NCBI GenBank assembly: GCA_015066905.1
Contig: SVNN01000002.1
Coordinates: 1 to 49,890, forward strand
DNA: 49,890 nt
Reading direction: 5' to 3'
From: Ruminococcus sp.
GTDB lineage: Bacteria; Bacillota; Clostridia; Oscillospirales; Ruminococcaceae
In this document: positions 40,707 through 49,483 of the stretch, in pieces
Layout of the letters: each line of letters starts with the position of its first letter
How positions within the stretch are numbered: position 1 is the first letter of the stretch
The notes under the pieces: generated by a model
What the model was told of the DNA's origin: nothing
Seen by the model: the letters and a program-made list of their open reading frames with translations, nothing else
Database searches by the model: none
Position numbers and translations under genes: made by a program

Positions 40707-41677
40707 ACGGGAGCCTCCGTAAACTGCAGGCCATCGCTGATATACAGCGTGCCGTTCTGATCCGCAGCGACGATCTGATAATCCGCAGCCGTCAGGTGAG
40801 ACTGGATGGATTCTGTTCCCTCCAGAAAGATCAGCGTAGAGAGATAATCCGCCTTCAGTCCGTTGTCGGTGAATACTGTCACAGTTGTAAGATCAGACTG
40901 TACAGGATAGCCCGTTTGAAGATCAAGGATATGGCAGTATTCATTTCCGTCATCAGCTGTAAAGTAACGCTCATACCCGCCCGCGGTCGCGAGGAAGCAG
41001 GCAGGAACAGAAACTGTGCCAAGCGTTTTTGCAGCATCATCAGGCGACTGGATCTGTACTGTAAACAGGCTTTTGTCTGGTTTTTCGCCGAAAAGCAAAA
41101 CGGCGGAGTGCATCGAACAGATGCCGTAGGGTACATCCTCAGTCTGCCAGCGTTCATAGACAGCGTCAAGGGCATATCCTTTTGCAACACTGCCGAGATC
41201 TAAAGCAGCGCCGTTTTCCAGAGTGATCTGATCGCCCTGCAGACGGATCTGTGTATCATCTACGGTCTGTAATGCCGTGTGCAGTTCCTGTTCAGACGGA
41301 ACTGCAGGTGAGTCGGTAGAGATTCCCCACAGCTTGGTGACATTGCCGCAGGTGAGCGAAACGGCATCTCCGAATCGGTCTGACAGAGAAGCAGTCTGCG
41401 ACAGGATCTTAGCAAGCGCCGCGTCAGTAACCTGTCCGGTTTCATTCAGGGATGAAACCACGCTGTCAGCGCGGAAACTGTCGAGTGATCCGGACAGTGC
41501 GGTAATCGCTTCCTGTGCAGATTGTGCAGAGGAATCAGCGGGGAGTGTGATGGATACAGCGGTATCCATTGCGAAAAAAGTTGTCTGCTCCGTCGGAGCG
41601 GAATCTGTACAGGCCGTACAGAGCACAAGTGCGGACGCTGCGAGTGCAGGGATCGAAAATTTCATTCGGAAAAACAC
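40703..41677 (-). CDS. apbE: FAD:protein FMN transferase (ApbE), probable lipoprotein
   Basis: Transfers FMN from FAD onto the Thr of [S/T]GAT motifs in exported proteins, here most likely RnfG and RnfD. At 324 residues it is of usual length. An N-terminal signal ends LVLCTAC, a slightly unusual lipobox. Family motifs are TFFAMDTAVSI, LDLGSVAKGYALD, HILDLQTGYP and LKADYLSTLIF. I keep the GTG start at 41677 because GAGG lies 6 nt upstream; the ATG at 41665 is too far. It heads the nine-gene operon. Confidence 0.92.
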   Translation of the reverse strand: MFFRMKFSIPALAASALVLCTACTDSAPTEQTTFFAMDTAVSITLPADSSAQSAQEAITALSGSLDSFRADSVVSSLNETGQVTDAALAKILSQTASLSDRFGDAVSLTCGNVTKLWGISTDSPAVPSEQELHTALQTVDDTQIRLQGDQITLENGAALDLGSVAKGYALDAVYERWQTEDVPYGICSMHSAVLLFGEKPDKSLFTVQIQSPDDAAKTLGTVSVPACFLATAGGYERYFTADDGNEYCHILDLQTGYPVQSDLTTVTVFTDNGLKADYLSTLIFLEGTESIQSHLTAADYQIVAADQNGTLYISDGLQFTEAPV

Positions 41678-41733
41678 AGATTTCCTCTTTTCTTATCAAG
41701 AAAAATGTGGTATAATATCATGTGGTTCTGTAA

Positions 41734-42429
41734 TTACCCGTCATGTCTTGTGCGGCTGATGCTGTCCTCACTGATTTTGATGAGGTTGAGCAGGGAAGCA
41801 GAATATTCTGCATAATCCTGCGAGAGTGTCGCTGTTGTGATATAGAGCGTTTCTGTATCTGTCACACAGTCGTGCGGACCGATTGCAATACCGGAGGATG
41901 CCGCTTTGATGTCAGCTTCGTTCATCGAGATGATTGCATTTGCACTGTCATTTGCAATTACCTTCGGAATTTTGAACAGCTTCTGGTCATTGCGCGGATT
42001 CGCGTTGTAGACAATACGGAACAGCTTGTAAACCGAGAGCATCAGATAGGAAGAAACCTCCTTGATCAGCGTAATGCTGTTTGCCTTCTGCGCGAGGGCA
42101 AAGAGCAGACTGATCGAGTTGTTGATGATTCTGCGGTTGAATGTAATGACTTCGGGGCTGGGCATTGCGTTGTTTCCGTCATCGTCAGGAATCTCGTCGA
42201 TTGTGATGGTCTTTCCCTCCGGCTCGGGAGAGCGTCCGAGAAGATAGTCACAGGAAACATTATAATAGTCTGCGATCTTTACAAGGAAATCAAGTCCGCA
42301 TTCACGGATGCCCTTTTCATAATGGGAGAGCAGTGCCTGTGAAATACCAAGGTCGGCAGCAGCCTGCTTCTGGCTGATTTTCCGCTCCTTGCGCTGTAAT
42401 GTAATAATTCTGGAAAAATCGGAGTTCAT
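41734..42429 (-). CDS. XRE-family transcriptional regulator
   Basis: A 231-residue protein with an N-terminal Cro/C1 helix-turn-helix (about 8-65: KISQKQAAADLGISQALLSHYEKG, then IADYYNVSCDYLLG) and a C-terminal region of about 150 residues that I do not recognise. It contains helices such as ISLLFALAQKANSI and may bind a ligand or oligomerise. It lies 56 nt upstream of apbE in the same direction with no clear terminator, so it may belong to or control the Rnf operon. Confidence 0.88.
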   Translation of the reverse strand: MNSDFSRIITLQRKERKISQKQAAADLGISQALLSHYEKGIRECGLDFLVKIADYYNVSCDYLLGRSPEPEGKTITIDEIPDDDGNNAMPSPEVITFNRRIINNSISLLFALAQKANSITLIKEVSSYLMLSVYKLFRIVYNANPRNDQKLFKIPKVIANDSANAIISMNEADIKAASSGIAIGPHDCVTDTETLYITTATLSQDYAEYSASLLNLIKISEDSISRTRHDG

Positions 42430-42491
42430 AGGATTTGTTCCGGCTCCTTTCTGTATCTATGAGCAATGTCAGTTTTATTGTATTCCTAATC

Positions 42492-42520
42492 ATTATATAA
42501 CAAAGAGTATAATCTGTAAA
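42492..42520 (-). promoter_or_regulatory. Promoter of the XRE regulator
   Basis: Minus strand: TTTACA (42515-42520), 17-nt spacer, TATAAT (42492-42497). The leader is about 57 nt. Confidence 0.8.
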
Positions 42521-42562
42521 GAGGAAATCCCATCTAAATTTTATATTGTTTTTTTGGTTCTT

Positions 42563-42590
42563 TTGTCAAATTGACCGCGCACTGTATAAA
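42563..42590 (+). promoter_or_regulatory. Promoter of the histidine phosphatase gene
   Basis: TTGTCA (42563-42568), 16-nt spacer, TATAAA (42585-42590), leading to the ATG at 42634. Confidence 0.65.
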
Positions 42591-42633
42591 TCACGCGGTT
42601 TCTGTTCATTTATTATATATGGAGGAGATCATC

Positions 42634-43263
42634 ATGACCGGCTATCATATCAGCTTTTTCCGTCACGGACTCACGGATGCAAACGAAAAGGGCATCTACA
42701 TCGGACGGACAGATTATCCGCTTTCGGAGCGCGGAAGAAGTGAGCTTGCCTCAAAGCTGGATACGTATGAATATCCCGTGACTGATCGGATATATTCCAG
42801 CCCGCTGATCCGCTGTACTGAGACTGCGGAGCTTCTGTTTCCAGACAGCACAGTGATTGCTGTGCCTGAACTGCAGGAGCTTGACTTTGGTGACTTCGAG
42901 GGAAAGACCGTAGACGAGCTGATCCAGCGTGAAGATTTCAAGGAATATCTGCGCGGCGGTGCGGCTGCCTGTCCGCCGAACGGAGAGAGTGTCGAACAGC
43001 TGAGTGCGCGTTCCTACCGCGCGATGCAGAAGATCATAGAAGAGATGATGCGTGACGACATTCACTGTGCTGCTGTTGTAACACACGCGGCGATCATCAC
43101 CAATCTGCTTGCAGGCTTTGGTCTGCCGAAGGTTCCGCCGAATGAGATCATCTGTGAGCCGGGTGAGGGATTTGAAATCCTGGTCACTGCACACCTGTGG
43201 CAGCGCTCCGATGCATTTGAGATCCTCGGCATGGTTCCTTACGAAAAACCGGAGACTACATAA
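42634..43263 (+). CDS. Histidine phosphatase family protein (phosphoglycerate mutase-like)
   Basis: A 209-residue phosphohydrolase. The catalytic RHG is in FFRHGLTDAN at the N-terminus, the second Arg in IYSSPLIRCTETAELL, Glu in LQELDFGDFEGKT and the second His in VVTHAAIITNLL. This layout fits the CobC/GpmB group; the substrate cannot be fixed, and no cobalamin genes are nearby. The start is the ATG at 42634 behind GGAGGAGATC; the ORF track start at 42571 lies inside the promoter. Confidence 0.9.
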   Translation: MTGYHISFFRHGLTDANEKGIYIGRTDYPLSERGRSELASKLDTYEYPVTDRIYSSPLIRCTETAELLFPDSTVIAVPELQELDFGDFEGKTVDELIQREDFKEYLRGGAAACPPNGESVEQLSARSYRAMQKIIEEMMRDDIHCAAVVTHAAIITNLLAGFGLPKVPPNEIICEPGEGFEILVTAHLWQRSDAFEILGMVPYEKPETT

Positions 43264-43304
43264 CCGACCGATTCAAAAAATCTGCGGTCGGGGAGGTGGC
43301 TTAT

Positions 43305-44036
43305 ATGAAGATCAAAGATCTCCGGCGGCAGATTGCCAGACTGCTGCGCGGCCATTATGCCGAAGGTGCAGCCGTGTTATCTGTCTGTATGCCTGCATGG
43401 CTCTGTGCGCTGCTGATTGAACTCCTGCTTTGTAGTCTGCTTTATCGCATCGCTGTTCCTTACACACTGATCCAGACGGTGATGCCTGTGCTGCGCTATA
43501 CAATCTGCACATTGCTGATGACGCCGTTTCTGCTCGGCGCACTCTGGTGGCTGGTGCAGACGGCAAACGGCGAGGCGAATCCGCCCGGAACTGTCCGTAT
43601 GATTTATCGGAGTCGTCGGCTGATGCGGCGCGGCGGTAAACTGCTTGTTACACTGGCACTGATCGCGGCACTCACAGTGATTCCGGTCATCTGTGCGCTG
43701 TACGGCGGCTGTACGCTGATGCGGCGCGCTCTGACTGCCCAGCAGGATGGTGTTCTGCTATTTGCGGCAGCGCAGATGTTCGCACTTGCGGTTGCGGCGG
43801 CGTTGTGGCGGTACTGGCTGCTGCTGGGGATCTATCCGGCTGCGTTTCTGTTTATGGATGCACCCTTGCAGCGCGTCGGATGGCTGCTTTCTGATTCATT
43901 CCGTCTGATGGATGGGAGACGCAGTCAGCTGCTGAGGATTCTGCTGTTTGAAATCTTCCGGCCACGGTTGTTTCTGGTGACGCGGCTTGGAGTGACAACA
44001 GCGTTTTTTCTGAAAACAGCGGCATCTGAAAAATAA
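43305..44036 (+). CDS. Integral membrane protein of unknown function
   Basis: A 243-residue hydrophobic protein with about four or five membrane segments (roughly 25-50, 60-85, 113-135, 150-180), an Arg-rich loop (YRSRRLMRRGGK) and a basic C-terminus. I recognise no family motif; the spacing of helices recalls DUF975-like proteins, but I would not claim that. The start is the ATG at 43305 behind GGGGAGG. It follows the phosphatase by 41 nt, in which an imperfect CCGACCG/CGGTCGG hairpin reaches into the ribosome site and could modulate translation. Confidence 0.7.
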   Translation: MKIKDLRRQIARLLRGHYAEGAAVLSVCMPAWLCALLIELLLCSLLYRIAVPYTLIQTVMPVLRYTICTLLMTPFLLGALWWLVQTANGEANPPGTVRMIYRSRRLMRRGGKLLVTLALIAALTVIPVICALYGGCTLMRRALTAQQDGVLLFAAAQMFALAVAAALWRYWLLLGIYPAAFLFMDAPLQRVGWLLSDSFRLMDGRRSQLLRILLFEIFRPRLFLVTRLGVTTAFFLKTAASEK

Positions 44037-44090
44037 ATATAAAGATATTATCAATTCATGAAAAATTTACAAAATAATTTTTCAAACCCC

Positions 44091-44119
44091 TTGCAATACG
44101 GGGTTGCGTATGCTATAAT
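44091..44119 (+). promoter_or_regulatory. Promoter of the S10 ribosomal protein operon
   Basis: TTGCAA (44091-44096), 17-nt spacer, extended -10 TGcTATAAT (TATAAT at 44114-44119). Upstream is AT-rich, as in an UP element. Confidence 0.88.
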
Positions 44120-44125
44120 ATACGA

Positions 44126-44442
44126 GCGTGATTGCAACAGATATGCGATGAAGCGGAAGGTTGCTGACGGTATGTCAGGTAATTTCCGTGGAGTATGTCC
44201 GATTTAAAACCGGGCGAAACGAGATACCGAACACAGTATGTGCTTTTTGCTAGCTTGCGTATGCGAGAAGTATGCCCACACTGTGTCCAGATGTCGAGGA
44301 AATGTCCGGAAAACGATTGCGGTTTTCCGGTTTTTTTATGCGATATCCGCGATACACACGGGAACGTGGAACGAGATCTCACGGGATGTTTCCCATCCCG
44401 CCCCCAATCATGCTGTTAAAGTATTAAGGAGGCGAAACAGAA
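44126..44442 (+). promoter_or_regulatory. Structured leader of the S10 operon, candidate ribosomal protein attenuator
   Basis: An untranslated leader of about 317 nt without a convincing ORF. It holds nested helices: CGGAA/TTCCG (44154-44188) around CTGAC/GTCAG (44164-44178), and a long arm based on ACACAGT/ACTGTGT (44231-44286). A perfect intrinsic terminator (44306-44337) follows, then CACG-GGAA-CGTG and GGGATG/CATCCC hairpins before AAGGAGG. AAAACCGG at 44206-44213 is complementary to the CCGGTTTT at the terminator's 3' end, a possible antiterminator. The layout suggests transcription attenuation, perhaps by L4 as in E. coli, but the ligand is unknown. Confidence 0.65.
44306..44337 (+). 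terminator. Intrinsic terminator inside the S10 leader
   Basis: CCGGAAAAC (44306-44314) and GTTTTCCGG (44322-44330) form a perfect 9-bp stem with a 7-nt loop, followed by seven T. It lies 105 nt before rpsJ and must be bypassed for expression. Confidence 0.88.
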
Positions 44443-44760
44443 ATGTCAGCAGTCAACGAGAAGATCAGAATCAAGGTTAAGGGCTATGAGCACGCTACCG
44501 TTGATGCAGCAGCAGCAAAAATTGTTGAGGCAGCAAAGCGCAGCGGTGCAAGAGTTTCCGGCCCGATTCCGCTCCCGACCGACAAAGAGGTCGTGACGAT
44601 TCTCCGTGCAGTCCACAAGTACAAGGATAGCCGTGAGCAGTTTGAACAGAGAACGCACAAGCGTTTGATCGACGTAATCAGACCGACTCAGGAAACTACT
44701 AAGGCACTGCAGAAGCTCGAGATCCCCGCAGGCGTTGAGATCGTAATGGTTCTCAAGTAA
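44443..44760 (+). CDS. rpsJ: 30S ribosomal protein S10
   Basis: First gene of the S10 operon; 105 residues. The S10/NusE fold is recognisable from [30 protein letters not shown] and the loop [19 protein letters not shown] that reaches into the 30S head. S10 also works as NusE in antitermination. The start follows AAGGAGG. The gap to rplC is unusually long and structured. Confidence 0.98.
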   Translation: MSAVNEKIRIKVKGYEHATVDAAAAKIVEAAKRSGARVSGPIPLPTDKEVVTILRAVHKYKDSREQFEQRTHKRLIDVIRPTQETTKALQKLEIPAGVEIVMVLK

Positions 44761-44773
44761 GCGTCCTGCAAAC

Positions 44774-44839
44774 GCCACTGGATTCAAGTGGTGCATGATG
44801 ACGAAAACCCGCGTCATCGGTCATGTTGGCTCTGCCAAC
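44774..44839 (+). other. Three tandem hairpins between rpsJ and rplC
   Basis: CCACT/AGTGG (44775-44791), GATGACG/CGTCATC (44797-44818) and GTTGGC/GCCAAC (44825-44839) follow one another, the last ending about 11 nt before AAGGAGG of rplC. They could act in mRNA processing, stability or translational control. No U tract, so no terminator. Confidence 0.55.
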
Positions 44840-44863
44840 CAATAACCTTAAGGAGGAAAACAA

Positions 44864-45499
44864 ATGCAGAAAGCTATCATCGGTAAGAAAATCGGTATGA
44901 CTCAGATTTTCGACCAGGAAGCAGGTAAGGTAATTCCGGTTACCGTAGTTGAAGCCGGTCCTTGCGTAGTCGTACAGAAGAAGACTGTTGAGAACGACGG
45001 TTATGCCGCTCTTCAGGTAGGCTTCGACGACAAGAAGGCACAGGCTATGAACAAGCCCGCAAAGGGACATTTCGACAAGGCTGGCGTTGGTTACAAGCGC
45101 GTTCTGAAGGAATTCAGACTCGACGACTGTGACGCTCTCAACGTTGGCGATTTACTCAAGGCTGATACCTTTACCGTCGGCGATATGGTTGACGTAAGCG
45201 GCACCAGCAAGGGTAAGGGCTTTACCGGTCCGATCAAGCGTTACAATCAGCACAGACTCAAGGAAACTCACGGTACTGGTCCTGTGCACAGACAGGCTGG
45301 TTCTATGGGCGCATGCTCCTCTCCGTCCCGTATCTACAAGGGCAAGGGCCTTGCAGGTCACATGGGTGCAGAGCAGGTAACTGTTCAGAACCTTGAAGTT
45401 GTCAAGATTGACGTTGAAAATAATCTGATTGCACTCAAGGGTGCAGTTCCCGGCCCTAAGGGCGGCGTTGTTTGCATCGTCAACAGCGTAAAGGCGTAA
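44864..45499 (+). CDS. rplC: 50S ribosomal protein L3
   Basis: A 211-residue primary 23S rRNA-binding protein near the peptidyl transferase centre. Markers are [14 protein letters not shown] at the N-terminus, [18 protein letters not shown] with the family signature, and [23 protein letters not shown] in the extended loop. Highly biased codon use. The start follows AAGGAGG. Confidence 0.98.
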   Translation: MQKAIIGKKIGMTQIFDQEAGKVIPVTVVEAGPCVVVQKKTVENDGYAALQVGFDDKKAQAMNKPAKGHFDKAGVGYKRVLKEFRLDDCDALNVGDLLKADTFTVGDMVDVSGTSKGKGFTGPIKRYNQHRLKETHGTGPVHRQAGSMGACSSPSRIYKGKGLAGHMGAEQVTVQNLEVVKIDVENNLIALKGAVPGPKGGVVCIVNSVKA

Positions 45500-45516
45500 G
45501 GAAGGAGGAAGCGTAA

Positions 45517-46140
45517 ATGGCTAAGGTTTCAGTATTTGACATGACAGGCAACCAGGTTTCGGAGACTGAGCTTTCCGATGCTGTGTTCGGCATTACTCCT
45601 AACGAAGCGGTTATGCACGCTATGGTTGTAAACTACCTTGCAAATCAGCGTCAGGGCACACAGTCCACTCTGACCCGTACAGAAGTACGCGGCGGCGGCA
45701 GAAAGCCCTGGAGACAGAAGGGTACAGGCCACGCAAGACAGGGTTCCATCCGCGCACCTCAGTGGTATCATGGCGGTGTTGCTCTCGGTCCGAAGCCCAG
45801 AGATTACAGACTTTCTATCAACAAGAAGGTAAGAAGACTTGCAATGAAGTCCGCGCTTTCCACTAAGGTTCTCGACAACAACATCATTGTTCTCGATTCC
45901 CTGACCATGGATACCTTCAAGACCAAGACCATCGTTGCAATGCTCAAGGCACTCAACGTAGATGGCAAGGCTCTGATCGTTACAGCTGAGGCTGATCAGA
46001 AGGTAATCAAGAGCGCTGCAAATATTCCCGGCATCAAGACTGCTGCCGTAAACACTCTGAATGTTTATGACATTCTCAACTATGACAAGTTCATCGTAGT
46101 GAAGTCTGCGGTGGGTATGCTTGAGGAGGTGTACGCATAA
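45517..46140 (+). CDS. rplD: 50S ribosomal protein L4
   Basis: A 207-residue protein lining the exit tunnel. The tunnel loop [23 protein letters not shown] is clearly visible at about 50-80, and the C-terminal Rossmann-like domain follows. L4 is the classic autogenous repressor of the S10 operon in E. coli, so it is a first candidate ligand for the leader here. It overlaps rplW by one nucleotide (TAATG). Confidence 0.98.
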   Translation: MAKVSVFDMTGNQVSETELSDAVFGITPNEAVMHAMVVNYLANQRQGTQSTLTRTEVRGGGRKPWRQKGTGHARQGSIRAPQWYHGGVALGPKPRDYRLSINKKVRRLAMKSALSTKVLDNNIIVLDSLTMDTFKTKTIVAMLKALNVDGKALIVTAEADQKVIKSAANIPGIKTAAVNTLNVYDILNYDKFIVVKSAVGMLEEVYA

Positions 46141-46463
46141 TGAAAGCTGCACAGGATATCGTTCTGAAGCCGGTTATCACCGAGAAGAGCATGGATCTTC
46201 TCCCTGACGGAAAGTACACCTTTAAGGTAGCCAAGGACGCAAACAAGCTTGAGATCAAGCAGGCTGTTGAAACCCTGTTCGGTGTTGAAGTCCTCAAGGT
46301 GAACACCGTGAACTGCCGCGGCCGTCAGAAGCGCGTTGGCAGATTTGTCGGTTCTACCGCAAGCTGGAAGAAGGCAATCGTTACCGTGAACCCGAATCCG
46401 ACTGCTGGTAAGGACGGCAAGAAGCGCAAGGGCACCATCGAGTTCTTCGAGGGTATGTATTAA
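46140..46463 (+). CDS. rplW: 50S ribosomal protein L23
   Basis: A 107-residue protein at the tunnel exit, docking site for SRP and trigger factor. Markers are [23 protein letters not shown] and [20 protein letters not shown]. It is translationally coupled to rplD. The 72-nt gap to rplB holds a GGGAG/CTCCC hairpin just before the ribosome site. Confidence 0.97.
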   Translation: MKAAQDIVLKPVITEKSMDLLPDGKYTFKVAKDANKLEIKQAVETLFGVEVLKVNTVNCRGRQKRVGRFVGSTASWKKAIVTVNPNPTAGKDGKKRKGTIEFFEGMY

Positions 46464-46535
46464 TCCAAACCCCGCGCTGCGTTATGGGAGGAATGCTCCC
46501 GCGAATTGCATTATAATAAGGAGTGAAACACGAAC

Positions 46536-47369
46536 ATGGCAATTAAGACCTATAAACCGACAACCCCGTCCCGCCGTCATATGACCGTAACGGACTATTC
46601 TCAGTTGTCGAAGGTTGCTCCGGAGAAGAGCCTGCTTGAGCCGCTCAAGAAGACTTCCGGACGTAACAGCTATGGACGCATCACCGTTCGTCACAAGGGC
46701 GGCGGCGTCAGAAGAAAGTACCGTATCATCGACTTCAAGCGTAACAAGGTTGATATGAACGCAACCGTTCTTACTCTGGAGTACGATCCGAACCGTTCCG
46801 CATTCATCGCTCTCGTACAGTACGAGGACGGCGAAAAGAGATACATCCTCGCTGCAAACGGCCTGAAGGTTGGCGACACTGTTCGTTCCGGCGCTGATGC
46901 AGACATCAAGCCGAGCAACTGCCTGCCGCTGCAGAACATCCCGGTTGGTACCTTCATCCACAACATCGAGCTTTACCCCGGCAAGGGCGGCCAGCTGGTT
47001 CGTTCCGCTGGTAACATGGCTCAGCTGATGGGTAAGGAAGACAATTACGCTCTGATCCGTCTCCCTTCGGGCGAGATGAGAAAAGTTCCGATTATTGCAA
47101 AGGCTTCCATCGGTCAGGTTTCCAACATTGACCACGAGAACGTACACCTCGGTAAGGCTGGTCGTGTCCGTCACATGGGCATCCGTCCGACCGTACGTGG
47201 TTCCGTAATGAACCCCTGCGATCACCCGCACGGTGGTGGTGAGGGCAAGTCCCCGATCGGTCGTCCCGGTCCTGTTACACCTTGGGGCAAGCCCGCACTT
47301 GGTTACAAGACTCGTAAGAAGCACAACCGTTCTGACAAGTTCATCGTAAAGAGAAGAAACGGGAAGTAA
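46536..47369 (+). CDS. rplB: 50S ribosomal protein L2
   Basis: A 277-residue protein essential for subunit joining and peptidyl transferase. Visible are [45 protein letters not shown], and the C-terminal signature [32 protein letters not shown] with the conserved His. Standard length. The start follows AAGGAG. Confidence 0.98.
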   Translation: MAIKTYKPTTPSRRHMTVTDYSQLSKVAPEKSLLEPLKKTSGRNSYGRITVRHKGGGVRRKYRIIDFKRNKVDMNATVLTLEYDPNRSAFIALVQYEDGEKRYILAANGLKVGDTVRSGADADIKPSNCLPLQNIPVGTFIHNIELYPGKGGQLVRSAGNMAQLMGKEDNYALIRLPSGEMRKVPIIAKASIGQVSNIDHENVHLGKAGRVRHMGIRPTVRGSVMNPCDHPHGGGEGKSPIGRPGPVTPWGKPALGYKTRKKHNRSDKFIVKRRNGK

Positions 47370-47390
47370 TCGGAAAGGAGGAACTGATTC

Positions 47391-47675
47391 ATGAGCAGAA
47401 GTATCAAGAAGGGACCTTACGTCCAAGAGGTCCTGCTGAAGAGAGTTATGGCAATGAACGAAGCAGGCGAAAAGAAGGTTTTGAAGACCTGGAGCCGTTC
47501 TTCCACGATTTTCCCGGATTTCGTCGGTCACACATTCGCTGTGCATGACGGTCGTAAGCACGTTCCGGTATATGTAACTGAGGACATGGTAGGTCACAAG
47601 CTGGGCGAATTTGCTCCGACCAGAACCTACAAGGGTCATGCCGGCTCTAAGACATCTAACAACGGAAAGAAATAG
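47391..47675 (+). CDS. rpsS: 30S ribosomal protein S19
   Basis: A 94-residue protein of the 30S head, complexed with S13. Family pattern: [18 protein letters not shown] at the start, [50 protein letters not shown] over the rest. It lies 21 nt after rplB behind AAAGGAGG. Confidence 0.98.
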   Translation: MSRSIKKGPYVQEVLLKRVMAMNEAGEKKVLKTWSRSSTIFPDFVGHTFAVHDGRKHVPVYVTEDMVGHKLGEFAPTRTYKGHAGSKTSNNGKK

Positions 47676-47692
47676 CGGAAGGAGGAATTCAA

Positions 47693-48028
47693 ATGGAAGC
47701 TAGAGCATATTTAAGAAATGCCCGCATTGCGCCTAGAAAGGTGCAGATCGTTCTGGATCTGATCCGGAACAAGCCTGTGGATGTTGCATTGGCTACACTT
47801 GAATTGACACCGAAGGCTGCAAGTCCGATGGTGGCAAAGCTGCTGAAGTCCGCTATGGCAAACGCTGAGAACAATCACAACATGAACAAGGACAGCCTTT
47901 ATGTGTCCGAGTGCTTTGTCTGCCCGGGTCCGACATTGAAGAGAATCATGCCGAGAGCACAGGGAAGAGCCTTCAGAATCATGAAGCGTACATCGCACAT
48001 CACTCTTGTTGTAAAAGAAAATGACTAA
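47693..48028 (+). CDS. rplV: 50S ribosomal protein L22
   Basis: A 111-residue tunnel protein. [31 protein letters not shown] at the N-terminus and the hairpin tip [28 protein letters not shown] are typical; changes in that tip give macrolide resistance in other bacteria, and it looks normal here. Start behind AAGGAGG, 17 nt after rpsS. Confidence 0.98.
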   Translation: MEARAYLRNARIAPRKVQIVLDLIRNKPVDVALATLELTPKAASPMVAKLLKSAMANAENNHNMNKDSLYVSECFVCPGPTLKRIMPRAQGRAFRIMKRTSHITLVVKEND

Positions 48029-48045
48029 TCCCAAGGAGGTTTATT

Positions 48046-48834
48046 ATGGGCCAGAAAGTTAATCCGCACGGTCTCCGTGTCGGCGTAATTCAGGATTGGG
48101 ATTCTCGCTGGTTTGCAAGCAAGGCAGATTTCGGCGATACACTTGTCGAGGACTACAACGTTCGTAACTACATCAAGAAGAGCCTGTATGCTGCAGGTGT
48201 TCCGAGAATCGAGATCGAGCGTTTCGCCGATAAGGTTAGAATCAACATCCACTGTGCAAAGCCCGGTATCGTAATTGGCCGCGGCGGCGCAGAGATTGAG
48301 AAGCTTCGCGTAAAGCTGGAAGCTATGATGAAGAAGCAGGTTGCTCTCAACATCGTTGAAGTAAAGCAGCCCGATATGAGCGCACAGCTCGTAGCTGAGA
48401 AGATTGCACTTGACCTCGAGAACCGTGTGGCGTTCCGTCGTGCTATGAAGCAGTCCATCGGCCGTTCCATGCGTCTTGGCGCAAAGGGAATCAAGGTTCG
48501 CGTTTCCGGTCGTCTTGCCGGTGCGGAAATCGCAAGAAGCGAGACTTACCACGAGGGAACCATCCCGCTCCAGACCATCCGTGCTGATATCGACTACGGC
48601 ACCGCTGAGGCTCACACCACTTACGGCCGTCTGGGCGTAAAGGTTTGGATCTACAAGGGTGAAGTTCTCAAGGGCGACGCCGCAAAGGCTGCCGCTGAGA
48701 AGGCAAAATATGAGAAGAAGAACGACGTAAGACCTGAGAGAAAGCGTCGTGACGATAACCGCGGTCGTGATAACCGTCGTGATAATCGTAACTTCAGATC
48801 TCGCGATTCCAGAAGAGAAGGAGGGAACCAGTAA
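48046..48834 (+). CDS. rpsC: 30S ribosomal protein S3 with extended charged tail
   Basis: Part of the mRNA entry helicase of the 30S subunit. The N-terminal [21 protein letters not shown], the KH motif [15 protein letters not shown] at about 78-92 and the C-terminal [21 protein letters not shown] are standard. The protein runs to 262 residues; common lengths are about 210-235. The extra part is an Arg/Asp/Asn-rich, probably disordered tail with repeated RDNR units. It overlaps the rplP start by one nucleotide. Confidence 0.97.
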   Translation: MGQKVNPHGLRVGVIQDWDSRWFASKADFGDTLVEDYNVRNYIKKSLYAAGVPRIEIERFADKVRINIHCAKPGIVIGRGGAEIEKLRVKLEAMMKKQVALNIVEVKQPDMSAQLVAEKIALDLENRVAFRRAMKQSIGRSMRLGAKGIKVRVSGRLAGAEIARSETYHEGTIPLQTIRADIDYGTAEAHTTYGRLGVKVWIYKGEVLKGDAAKAAAEKAKYEKKNDVRPERKRRDDNRGRDNRRDNRNFRSRDSRREGGNQ

Positions 48835-49262
48835 TGCTGCTGCCGAAGAGAGTGAAGTACCGTCGTGTACACAGAGGTCGTATGACCGGTAAGGCATACA
48901 GAGGTAACAAGGTTTCCCACGGCGATTTTGGTCTGCAGGCACTTGAACCGGCTTGGATCACTTCCAACCAGATCGAGTCTGCCCGTATCGCTATGACCCG
49001 TTACATCAAGCGTGGCGGTCAGGTTTGGATCAAGATTTTCCCGGATAAGCCTGTAACCAAGAAGGCTGCCGGCACTCGAATGGGTTCCGGTAAGGGTGCT
49101 CCTGAATACTGGGTAGCTGTTGTGAAGCCGGGCAGAGTAATGTTCGAAATCGCAGGCGTACCGGAGGAGACCGCTAGAGAGGCTATGCGTCTCGCAATGC
49201 ACAAGCTGCCGATCAAGTGCAAGTTTGTGACTAAGGAAGAGCAAGGAGGGGAGTCCGCATGA
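48834..49262 (+). CDS. rplP: 50S ribosomal protein L16
   Basis: A 142-residue protein near the A and P sites. Family markers: [58 protein letters not shown] and the loop [26 protein letters not shown]. The stop overlaps the rpmC start (ATGA). Confidence 0.98.
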   Translation: MLLPKRVKYRRVHRGRMTGKAYRGNKVSHGDFGLQALEPAWITSNQIESARIAMTRYIKRGGQVWIKIFPDKPVTKKAAGTRMGSGKGAPEYWVAVVKPGRVMFEIAGVPEETAREAMRLAMHKLPIKCKFVTKEEQGGESA

Positions 49263-49465
49263 ACGCTAAGGAGATCAGAGATCTGTCCGTTGAAGAAATG
49301 AACGAGAAGCTGGTTAGCCTGAAGGAAGAGCTGTTTGCGCTCCGCTTCCAGCATGCAGTCAATCAGCTTGACAATACAGCCCGTCTGAAGGCAGTAAAGA
49401 AGGACATCGCACGCATTAAGACCACTCTTCGTGCAGCGGAGCTTTCGCCTGCCGCAAAACAGTAA
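49259..49465 (+). CDS. rpmC: 50S ribosomal protein L29
   Basis: A 68-residue helical-hairpin protein at the tunnel exit. [30 protein letters not shown] and [20 protein letters not shown] match the family. Translationally coupled to rplP by a 4-nt overlap, with AAGGAGGGG upstream. Confidence 0.97.
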   Translation: MNAKEIRDLSVEEMNEKLVSLKEELFALRFQHAVNQLDNTARLKAVKKDIARIKTTLRAAELSPAAKQ

Positions 49466-49483
49466 GAAAGGTAGGAGTTTGCT

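Noticed and set aside
46464-46535. Internal promoter before rplB (TATAAT near the ribosome site)
   Set aside because: The AT-rich box has no -35 at the right distance and lies directly against the Shine-Dalgarno; a hairpin plus ribosome site explains the gap.
46482-47639. 385-codon minus-strand ORF over rplB/rpsS
   Set aside because: Shadow of strongly biased ribosomal protein codons; no domain and no start signals.
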